8,029 bases of DNA, taken from NCBI GenBank assembly GCA_018304445.1, contig JAGVWD010000044.1:1-8029 (forward strand), in the 5' to 3' direction. Made by a program: the position numbers and the translations under genes. This DNA comes from Candidatus Iainarchaeum sp. (GTDB taxonomy: Archaea; Iainarchaeota; Iainarchaeia; Iainarchaeales; JAXPJC01). The notes beneath the pieces are model-generated. The model made no database searches. It was not told where the DNA came from and saw nothing but the letters and a program-made list of their open reading frames with translations. Positions 1 to 4,625 of the stretch are shown here, piece after piece. The first letter of the stretch is position 1. Each line of letters begins with the position of its first letter.

Positions 1-171
1 GGGTAACACTGAAGTCAATCGCAAAGCAGTTTGTTCCTGATGTGTTGTTAGGGTCGTATGGGAATCTCTGCCCGTTCTTGACAGTTATCCTGTCGCTCCC
101 TACCAACAGAGTGAAGCTCCAGACATCGCTGCTTGCAACAGACTGCTTTGCGATTGACTTCAGTGTTACCC
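1..171. repeat. Inverted repeat at the window edge, inside the S-layer gene
   Basis: Bases 1-30 are an exact reverse complement of 142-171. Allowing mismatches, 34 of 35 bases pair out to base 35 (pairs sum to 172; mismatch at 31/141), and similarity then ends. The arms flank about 110 bases. The left arm touches base 1, so the repeat could extend beyond the window. The arm at 142-171 sits inside normal S-layer-like coding sequence. The spacer is free of stops in both orientations in the relevant frame. It is either an invertible segment or a fold-back/contig-end artefact. Confidence 0.9.
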
Positions 172-1135
172 TTGTTTCGATGAGGTTTGCGCCTGCACCG
201 TCATAGAATGTAACATCCGAGGTTGTGCTTGCAGTGAATTGCTGGCTCTGCAATTTATTGCCGTTTGCATCCTGCAATTCAATCTGTGCCTGGTATGTGC
301 CGTCGCTCTTTGTTGAACCGCCCATTAACTTGAACTTGTATGCAGTTCCTGCGGTTCTGCCAACTACATCGACTGTGTCTCCGACAGCCATTATTGTCTC
401 AGCAGTGTTTGTTACCAACTCCACTTGTGTGCAGTCGGAATTTACTGAGTCAATGACGTATGGCTTGCCGAGGAAGTTTATTGGCACATAGTCTGCTGAT
501 CCTGTGTCAGTGTATGCGCATGGCACTACGCCTGTTCCGAAGTCTGCGACATAGTTAAGGTCACCGTTGTTTATTACTGCTACAAGGTCCTTAACATCTG
601 TGTGCACGGTGTCAAATCCCGCATCGACCTTTATGCCAATAGTCTCTGTTTCTGTTATTGAGTTTGTGTCTGTGCCCTTTTTGGCAGTCAGGCTTCCGTT
701 CTTGAAGCTTGTGAAATAGGCATTTCCTACGCTTTCGAAGTACTCTGCTGTATTCACTTTATTGTTCATTACTGCTGTTATCAGCTCTCTTGCTCCGCCT
801 GTTATTGTGGTTGTGCCGCCAACAACGAGCTTTGCCTTGAGGTCTGATGGAGCTTCCCATGTGCCTGAGCATGTCCCGGCACTAGGAGTTCCTGTTGTGT
901 CGGTAGTTGTTACCGCGTTTCTAGCTACTGCTGCTGCGATGTTTCCTGCCCATACTACGTCGCTTACAGCTGCGCTTGCACCAACAACCACATTGACTGC
1001 TGGTGTGCCGTCTGAATAGATGTCTGTCTTCGTCAAATCAGAGGCAGCTGCAGTTACGATAGGCAGTAAAGCGCTTCCCACTAATGCAGCGCCTGCTGCA
1101 ACAGCGGCCAGCTTCTTTACGTTTAGTCCTTTCAT
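1..1135 (-). CDS. S-layer protein, N-terminal part (partial, runs off the left edge)
   Basis: The ATG at 1135-1133 opens a frame with no stop down to base 1 (378 codons), so the gene is cut by the window edge. The product should form the surface (S-layer) lattice outside the membrane. Residues 1-31 are a Sec signal peptide: basic N-terminus (K2, K7, K8), an Ala/Leu/Val-rich core and cleavage near the A29-A31 run. The mature start has the S-layer N-domain pattern, with a short Val-rich strand VNVVVGASAA followed by SDVVWAGNIAAAVA. Further on, INFLGKPYVI and then GDTVDVVG and NGQRFPYD match the motif style of methanogen/DPANN S-layer proteins. Family members are usually much longer, so most of the gene lies outside. 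A strong Shine-Dalgarno supports this start. The last residues encoded (bases 1-30) are the reverse complement of bases 142-171 of the same gene and may not be genuine. The family call is firm; the C-terminal end seen here is doubtful. Confidence 0.88.
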   Translation of the reverse strand, partial: MKGLNVKKLAAVAAGAALVGSALLPIVTAAASDLTKTDIYSDGTPAVNVVVGASAAVSDVVWAGNIAAAVARNAVTTTDTTGTPSAGTCSGTWEAPSDLKAKLVVGGTTTITGGARELITAVMNNKVNTAEYFESVGNAYFTSFKNGSLTAKKGTDTNSITETETIGIKVDAGFDTVHTDVKDLVAVINNGDLNYVADFGTGVVPCAYTDTGSADYVPINFLGKPYVIDSVNSDCTQVELVTNTAETIMAVGDTVDVVGRTAGTAYKFKLMGGSTKSDGTYQAQIELQDANGNKLQSQQFTASTTSDVTFYDGAGANLIETRVTLKSIAKQSVASSDVWSFTLLVGSDRITVKNGQRFPYDPNNTSGTNCFAIDFSVT

Positions 1136-1139
1136 TAAT

Positions 1140-1146
1140 TCACCTC
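1140..1146 (-). promoter_or_regulatory. Strong Shine-Dalgarno site of the S-layer gene
   Basis: On the minus strand GAGGTGA ends 4 bases before the ATG at 1135. It matches the archaeal anti-SD sequence over seven bases and fixes the S-layer start. It is the strongest ribosome-binding site seen in the window, as expected for an abundant surface protein. Confidence 0.8.
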
Positions 1147-1163
1147 ACAAATCTAGCCAAAAA

Positions 1164-1217
1164 TAGATAACTGCCAATAACAATGCAATAGAAAAAATAA
1201 TTGAAGACAGTTATCTA
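1164..1217. repeat. 10-bp perfect inverted repeat in the S-layer leader/promoter
   Basis: TAGATAACTG at 1164-1173 and CAGTTATCTA at 1208-1217 are exact reverse complements separated by 34 bases. The upstream arm lies just downstream of the predicted TATA box of the S-layer gene, about where transcription should start. The repeat could be a regulator-binding site or, if transcribed, the base of a leader hairpin. Confidence 0.65.
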
Positions 1218-1224
1218 CTACGGC

Positions 1225-1236
1225 TTTTATATAAAA
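1225..1236 (-). promoter_or_regulatory. TATA box of the S-layer gene
   Basis: TTTTATATAAAA is a self-complementary 12-mer that matches the archaeal TATA consensus closely. About 25 bases downstream puts the start of transcription near 1203-1208. That gives a leader of roughly 70 bases carrying the Shine-Dalgarno site, typical of highly expressed genes. Being palindromic, it could also fire to the right toward the PIN gene. Confidence 0.65.
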
Positions 1237-1258
1237 TCTGGGACTGGTTTAAAATCTA

Positions 1259-1276
1259 CTTCGTTGAAAGACGAAG
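1259..1276. repeat. Short hairpin-type inverted repeat upstream of the PIN gene
   Basis: CTTCGT (1259-1264) and ACGAAG (1271-1276) are exact reverse complements around a 6-base loop. The repeat lies directly upstream of the putative TATA box of the PIN gene, where an activator or repressor could bind. At 6 bp it is near what chance allows in AT-rich DNA. Confidence 0.35.
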
Positions 1277-1277
1277 A

Positions 1278-1287
1278 TTATTTAAAT
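1278..1287 (+). promoter_or_regulatory. Probable TATA box of the PIN-domain gene
   Basis: TTATTTAAAT lies about 30-39 bases before the ATG at 1317, so transcription would start around 1308 with a very short leader. There is no Shine-Dalgarno site, which agrees with a near-leaderless mRNA. It also argues against using the in-frame ATG at 1302, which lies only 14 bases past the box. Confidence 0.45.
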
Positions 1288-1316
1288 TGTTCCAATGACT
1301 AATGTGTTTGTTGGCT

Positions 1317-1748
1317 ATGGAAAGACTCTATGTTGATTCAAATGTACTGATCTCTTTGCTAAGGGAGGAGATTAATGGCAATTTCAGATCCCTATTCAGC
1401 GAAGCTTCCGCATTCTTTGATTATGCCAGAAAACATAAAGCTGTTATTGTTGTTTCAGACTTGTTCTTTTCAGAAGTCCAAAGAAGGGCATATATGAAAA
1501 AAGAGGAAATTCTTGACTATCTCAAATCAGTTGATATAAAGACTGAGCAGGCTGAATTTATAGATCAGGACTTTCCAGATTTCAGGAAGTTTGTTGCTAT
1601 TGGCATTCATTGTTCAGATGCAAAGCATTTGGCTGTTGCGCTCAGGCTGAAATGCGATGCAATTGTTACATTCAACAGAAAGGATTTTGAAAGGGCAATT
1701 GCATTTATCAAAATCAGAGAGCCTGGCGAATTCATAGAATTTATATAA
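1317..1748 (+). CDS. PIN-domain ribonuclease, VapC-like toxin
   Basis: This is a PIN-domain protein of 143 residues, the usual VapC size. PIN toxins are Mg-dependent RNases that cut tRNA, rRNA or mRNA. Acidic active-site residues are visible: D7 in the first strand (LYVDSNVLIS), E53 in FSEVQRR, D101 in SDAKHLAVA and D123 in TFNRKDF. The ATG at 1317 is chosen over an in-frame ATG at 1302 because PIN proteins begin just before the first-strand Asp and because of the position of the TATA-like box. The 3' end overlaps the 3' end of the RHH antitoxin gene on the other strand by 8 bases. Tail-to-tail order is unusual, since vapB normally precedes vapC in one operon. The fold is confident; the RNA target is unknown. 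Confidence 0.87.
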   Translation: MERLYVDSNVLISLLREEINGNFRSLFSEASAFFDYARKHKAVIVVSDLFFSEVQRRAYMKKEEILDYLKSVDIKTEQAEFIDQDFPDFRKFVAIGIHCSDAKHLAVALRLKCDAIVTFNRKDFERAIAFIKIREPGEFIEFI

Positions 1749-2025
1749 AGCCTTTCTTTTTCAGCAATTCCTGATGTGCTTTTTCCTTTTCTTCTTTTGT
1801 AATAAGATTGCCGTCCCATCCTCTTGCCTTTGCCTTCAATGCCAATTTTCTTGCCCCTTCCCTTATGTCTGCTGTTTCTTCATTAAACCTAATAAGCCTT
1901 TCAAGCTTCTCCCTTACTGCATCCTTAAGAAACTCGCTTCTTGAGCTGTACATCTTTGAATTGCTTATTGCCTTGTCCAGCAGCTCAACGTATTCGTCCT
2001 TTACAACTGTTGTAAGAGTCCTCAT
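1741..2025 (-). CDS. Ribbon-helix-helix antitoxin (CopG/VapB-like)
   Basis: A 94-residue protein. Residues 1-45 have the ribbon-helix-helix layout: a short strand (RTLTTVV), helix A (about 10-22), a turn (YSSRSEF), and helix B (about 28-44, EFLKDAVREKLERL). The SRSEF turn is typical of CopG/VapB DNA-binding dimers. The charged tail (about 46-94) would be disordered until it wraps the toxin, as in VapB proteins. It most likely neutralises the PIN protein on the opposite strand, with which it shares an overlapping 3' end (stops TAA/TAA within the palindrome TTATATAA, 1741-1748). A perfect palindrome in front of the start suggests autorepression. The RHH fold is firm; the pairing with the convergent PIN gene is inferred from adjacency. 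Confidence 0.87.
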   Translation of the reverse strand: MRTLTTVVKDEYVELLDKAISNSKMYSSRSEFLKDAVREKLERLIRFNEETADIREGARKLALKAKARGWDGNLITKEEKEKAHQELLKKKGFI

Positions 2026-2034
2026 AACACATCT

Positions 2035-2062
2035 CGTATATTACTAATATACGACTAATATA
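2035..2062 (-). promoter_or_regulatory. Palindromic operator of the RHH antitoxin
   Basis: CGTATATTA-C-TAATATACG (2035-2053) is a perfect 19-base palindrome. A further direct copy of ACTAATATA occurs at 2054-2062, exactly 11 bases (one helical turn) from the copy at 2043-2051. The cluster lies between the TATA-like box and the antitoxin ATG at 2025, covering the expected transcription start. RHH antitoxins typically bind such repeated half-sites as stacked dimers and repress their own promoter, so this is the likely autoregulatory operator. Confidence 0.7.
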
Positions 2063-2066
2063 AAAA
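2057..2066 (-). promoter_or_regulatory. TATA box of the antitoxin gene
   Basis: Minus-strand TTTTTATATT matches the archaeal TATA element. It would start transcription around 2035, leaving a leader of about ten bases before the ATG at 2025. The downstream half of the box overlaps the third operator half-site, so bound RHH protein would block TBP. Confidence 0.55.
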
Positions 2067-2075
2067 GATTGCTAT

Positions 2076-2717
2076 TTATGGCCCGAAAACCTTGCCATAG
2101 AATTCGTCCAATTCCTTGCGGTTCATTAGCTTTGTTATATATTCAGTGTAATTGTGCACCATCTGCGCAAAATCAACCAACGCATCCTGCAAATCAGCAG
2201 CGCTGAATTTGTATTCCTTGGGCTTTATTACCTCAACGCTTGTGGGCCCGTAGAAAAACATCAGCCTTACAAGAGCCTTAAAGTTTTTGACACTCAGGTT
2301 AACGTCCAGATAGCTTGAGTAATGCTCGCCCTCTTTTATTATTTCCGCCGGCTCCAGCGCATAAATAGTGAAAGTCTCCTCCTTCCCTAGGGCTTTCGTA
2401 ATGTCATCAATCTGCTTTTTGAGCAGGTTTTCCTCAATCGCCTGGATTTCAATTATTATTTTCAGGCGCAGCTTGTTGGGGTCTTCCACTTCAATGCCCT
2501 TTCTCCTTTCGAGCTCCGAGGAAATTCCCTTCCTGAGCGCATATTTTATGGGGAACCCTGGCAGCTTTTCAATAAGCCCCAATTTAAGCATCTGCTTAAG
2601 CTCCGCGCTCAGCTCCGAGCTTCCGATTTTCAATGAGGATTGCATCTCCTCCATCGTGCCGGGCCTGCGCTGCAATTGCGCGCCAATGCGCTTCTGCAGT
2701 TCGGATAATTGCGCCAT
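2076..2717 (-). CDS. Winged-helix protein with an uncharacterised C-terminal domain
   Basis: A 213-residue soluble protein. Residues 1-65 read as a winged helix: helices around LSELQKRIGAQLQ and TMEEMQSSL, a recognition helix in SSELSAELKQMLKLGLIEKL, and a wing near GFPIKYALR. Residues 80-110 are a charged helix (linker or dimer coil). Residues 115-165 look alpha/beta (TFTIYALEP, SSYLDVNLSV, VRLMFFYGPTSVEVIKP). A final amphipathic helical stretch (about 170-205) ends in RKELDEFYGKVFG. The GPTSVEVIKP strand recalls the C-terminal extension of WYL regulators, but no WYL core is seen. There is no Shine-Dalgarno site; an ATTTTAA element about 26 bases upstream would make a leaderless mRNA. It is divergent from the BofA-like pair, which it may regulate. 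Function unknown. Confidence 0.7.
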   Translation of the reverse strand: MAQLSELQKRIGAQLQRRPGTMEEMQSSLKIGSSELSAELKQMLKLGLIEKLPGFPIKYALRKGISSELERRKGIEVEDPNKLRLKIIIEIQAIEENLLKKQIDDITKALGKEETFTIYALEPAEIIKEGEHYSSYLDVNLSVKNFKALVRLMFFYGPTSVEVIKPKEYKFSAADLQDALVDFAQMVHNYTEYITKLMNRKELDEFYGKVFGP

Positions 2718-2794
2718 TAAGGAATTGCTGTGGAAAGGGATTAAAATGGTTAGGTTTTAATAGTGAGGCGGCAGATATAATAAATAGGATAAAT
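2718..2794. promoter_or_regulatory. Divergent promoter region between the wHTH gene and the BofA-like gene
   Basis: A 77-base gap between two divergent starts. Minus-strand ATTTTAA (2741-2747) lies about 26 bases before the wHTH ATG, the spacing of a leaderless archaeal promoter. Plus-strand TTTTAATA (2755-2762) lies about 36 bases before the BofA-like ATG, with AGGA at 2786-2789 as a possible ribosome-binding site. The two boxes are 8 bases apart, so the promoters probably compete or are co-regulated. Confidence 0.4.
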
Positions 2795-3106
2795 ATGAGC
2801 ATGGCTTTTATTGCAAGTGTCATTGGGGATTCCGCAGTAAGCGGCGCTGCCGAAGCCGCGAAAAGCCTTGCGGGAAATTACTGGATTCTGATTGCGGCGG
2901 TTGCGCTCATTGTTGTAACCGTCATAATTTTTCTGGTGCTGAGGCAGATTGTCATAAATTCCGTTCTTGGGTTTGTTGTATGGGGGGTAATACACTTTGT
3001 TTTCAATATTGAGCTGCCATTTTTCCCAGCGCTTGTTTCCGCAGCAATTGGCGGCCCTGCAGGGATTGCAACAGTTCTCCTGCTCAAATTCCTCGGGGTC
3101 GGATGA
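2795..3106 (+). CDS. BofA-like small integral membrane protein
   Basis: A 103-residue membrane protein. Residues 1-25 are a small-residue N-terminus. A long hydrophobic segment spans about 29-49 (WILIAAVALIVVTVIIFLVL), a second about 56-72, and a third about 78-100. The stretch VINSVLGFVVWGVIHFVFNIELPFFP (54-79) followed by IGGPAGIATVLLLKFLGV has the signature of the pro-sigma-K processing inhibitor BofA family: an N-S-x-x-G helix, a loop, then a GxPG-type turn and a final helix. In Bacillus, BofA inhibits the intramembrane protease SpoIVFB. Archaea have no sigma-K, so the role here is unknown and may be control of a site-2 protease. The start at 2795 is preferred (AGGA at 2786-2789); ATG 2801 is also possible. 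Its stop overlaps the next start as ATGA, implying translational coupling. Confidence 0.72.
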   Translation: MSMAFIASVIGDSAVSGAAEAAKSLAGNYWILIAAVALIVVTVIIFLVLRQIVINSVLGFVVWGVIHFVFNIELPFFPALVSAAIGGPAGIATVLLLKFLGVG

Positions 3107-3492
3107 TGATAATAGGTAAAGGGGGATATAACCAAGGGAGCAGAAGAGGAGTACTGACCACATTTACAAGCGGCCGTTATAAAAAGGGGGGACGTAAAAA
3201 GGTGCTGCCGGCACCTAAAGGCCCTACTGCGTGGGATATGACTTATAAACCAGGCGAGAACTTTGTGATTGAAAAAAATTTTAAATATGTAGGCAAAGGG
3301 TATGTGCTTGCAACACGCATATTTCCGGCTCTTGATGCAAGTGGCAATAAAAAAACTGCCAGCGGAATTTTTATGAATTGCGGCAAAGGCCTCTATACAA
3401 ACATATCGGAAGGGAGAGCAAGGGATATTCTCAACTCTGCAGGCATGGCTCCAAATGAATTAAGGGAAATTCTTAAAAAAACAGGCTTATAA
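3103..3492 (+). CDS. Uncharacterised basic protein coupled to the BofA-like gene
   Basis: I do not recognise this 129-residue protein. The first ~45 residues are Gly/Arg/Lys-rich (GKGGYNQGSRRG, RYKKGGRKK) and probably unstructured or nucleic-acid/lipid-head-group binding. Residues 50-95 form a likely beta-rich core (NFVIEKNFKYVGKGYVLATRIF). Residues 100-129 end in helices (ISEGRARDILNSAGM, NELREILKKTG). There is no signal peptide or membrane span. The start is set by the 4-base ATGA overlap with the BofA-like stop, so the two proteins are probably made together and may work together. Its stop abuts the stop of the convergent radical SAM gene in the palindrome TTATAA. The coding call rests on this coupling and on protein-like composition. 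Confidence 0.68.
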   Translation: MMIIGKGGYNQGSRRGVLTTFTSGRYKKGGRKKVLPAPKGPTAWDMTYKPGENFVIEKNFKYVGKGYVLATRIFPALDASGNKKTASGIFMNCGKGLYTNISEGRARDILNSAGMAPNELREILKKTGL

Positions 3493-4557
3493 AACAGCGT
3501 GCAATTTTGTCCCGCAGCGCTTGCATTTTCCTTCTTCATCAATTCCCATGATGCTTGCCTCAAAGCCAACGCGCTTTATTAGGATGTTTTTGCATTTTTC
3601 GCAGAAGGTGCTTTCCTCTTTCGCGAGGTTCCCCGCATAAACATACTTCAATCCCGATTTCTCCGCAATCTCCTTTGCGCGCAGGATCTTCGCTTCCGGA
3701 GTTGCGGGCAAATAATTGAGCTTGTAGTTCGGGAAGAATTTTGAGAAATGCAGCGGCATCCTCGGGTTTATACCCTTTATGAAGTTTGCAACCTCTTTGA
3801 AATCCGCATCCTTGTCATTGAAGCCCGGCACAATCAAATTTGTCACTTCAACGTGGACCTTCTTCTTGGCAAAATATTTTATGTTCTCCTTCACTCCCTT
3901 TATGTCTATTCCCACGCAGAGCTTTTTGTAGAAATCCGCATTCCCCTTCAAATCTATGTTTATTGCATCCAGATGGGGGATTATTGCATCCGCCACCTGC
4001 TTTGACATGTATCCGTTGGAAACCCACACATTGTAAAGCCCGGCTTTCTTTGCAAGTTTCATTGTGTCAAGCGCATACTCGAAGAATATTGTAGGTTCTG
4101 TATAAGTGTATGAAATTCCCGGAACATGCGCCTCAAGCGTCTGCTCAACTATTTGCTCTGGGGAAGCGTAAGGCACCTGTGTTATTGCGTGTTCTGTAAA
4201 TTCCTGCGAGCTTTCCCAGTTCTGGCAGAAGGTGCAGTGGAAATTGCAGCCATGGGTTGAAATGCTCATGCATGAGCTTCCCGGCTTGAAATGGAATAAT
4301 GGCTTTTTTTCTACGGGGTCAATTGCCATTGTAAGCGTTCTCCCATAAACAAGGCTGTAGAGCTTTCCCTTTATGTTTTTGCGCACTCTGCAAGCGCCTG
4401 TCAAACCATCAGAAATAACGCAGAAGCGCCTGCATACAAGGCAATGGACCTTCTTGTTTGCAAGTTTTTTATATAACTGCGCTTCCTTTATTCCCTTGAA
4501 AAAGTCCTTCTGCATCAGGCTCTGGCTTCTTTCCGCAGGATGCTCTTGGGGGTACAT
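3487..4557 (-). CDS. amrS: AmrS-type radical SAM enzyme (AmmeMemoRadiSam family)
   Basis: A 356-residue radical SAM protein. The SAM/4Fe-4S motif CxxxCxxC is C104-C108-C111 in HGCNFHCTFCQNW. An N-terminal Cys cluster (C39, C42, C46, C56) precedes it, as in the AmrS/PflA-like family. YTYTEPTIFFEYALD, NVWVSNGY, INIDLKG and LIVPGFND follow in the family's order. A C-terminal CxxC pair (C319/C322 and C345/C348) should form a zinc ribbon or hold another cluster. The AmmeMemoRadiSam system links this enzyme with an AMMECR1 and a Memo-family protein, neither of which is present here, so its substrate cannot be inferred locally. The start is ambiguous: ATG 4557 could be leaderless from a TTATTTAA box near 4587, whereas ATG 4515 (residue 15) fits the family's usual short N-terminus. 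No Shine-Dalgarno site precedes either. Confidence 0.9.
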   Translation of the reverse strand: MYPQEHPAERSQSLMQKDFFKGIKEAQLYKKLANKKVHCLVCRRFCVISDGLTGACRVRKNIKGKLYSLVYGRTLTMAIDPVEKKPLFHFKPGSSCMSISTHGCNFHCTFCQNWESSQEFTEHAITQVPYASPEQIVEQTLEAHVPGISYTYTEPTIFFEYALDTMKLAKKAGLYNVWVSNGYMSKQVADAIIPHLDAINIDLKGNADFYKKLCVGIDIKGVKENIKYFAKKKVHVEVTNLIVPGFNDKDADFKEVANFIKGINPRMPLHFSKFFPNYKLNYLPATPEAKILRAKEIAEKSGLKYVYAGNLAKEESTFCEKCKNILIKRVGFEASIMGIDEEGKCKRCGTKLHAVL

Positions 4558-4559
4558 AT

Positions 4560-4569
4560 AATATATATT
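4560..4569. promoter_or_regulatory. Palindromic TATA element between the radical SAM and EndoQ genes
   Basis: AATATATATT is self-complementary and can bind TBP in either direction. Rightward it would start EndoQ transcription near 4590, giving a leader of about 35 bases that contains a Shine-Dalgarno site. Leftward it would start near 4540, inside the longest radical SAM frame, which would favour the ATG at 4515. A second AT-rich element (4582-4589) could serve the longer form. Confidence 0.4.
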
Positions 4570-4611
4570 GATTAATTAATGATTAAATAAGGATGTATTA
4601 TGATTAGTTTC

Positions 4612-4616
4612 AGGAG
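4612..4616 (+). promoter_or_regulatory. Shine-Dalgarno site of endonuclease Q
   Basis: AGGAG ends nine bases before the ATG at 4626 and supports that start for EndoQ. Confidence 0.65.
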
Positions 4617-4625
4617 TTTGTAATA

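Noticed and set aside
225..1019. Two plus-strand open frames (225-491 and 762-1019) across the S-layer gene
   Set aside because: They are antisense to a continuous minus-strand S-layer frame with a signal peptide and a Shine-Dalgarno site, and their translations have no recognisable domain.
1607..2047. Open frames opposite the PIN gene (1607-1819, minus) and opposite the RHH gene (1808-2047, plus)
   Set aside because: Shadows of the PIN and RHH genes, which show clear catalytic and DNA-binding motifs in their own frames.
2368..2760. Plus-strand frame opposite the winged-helix gene, and the upstream extension of the BofA-like frame from 2633
   Set aside because: The first is a Ser/Leu-rich antisense shadow. 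The second would extend the BofA-like protein by 54 Cys/Arg-rich residues overlapping the divergent gene; the ATG at 2795 with AGGA is far more plausible.
2750..3163. Minus-strand frames 2750-3163 and 2878-3135
   Set aside because: Antisense to the BofA-like gene; compositionally odd and without a promoter or coupling.
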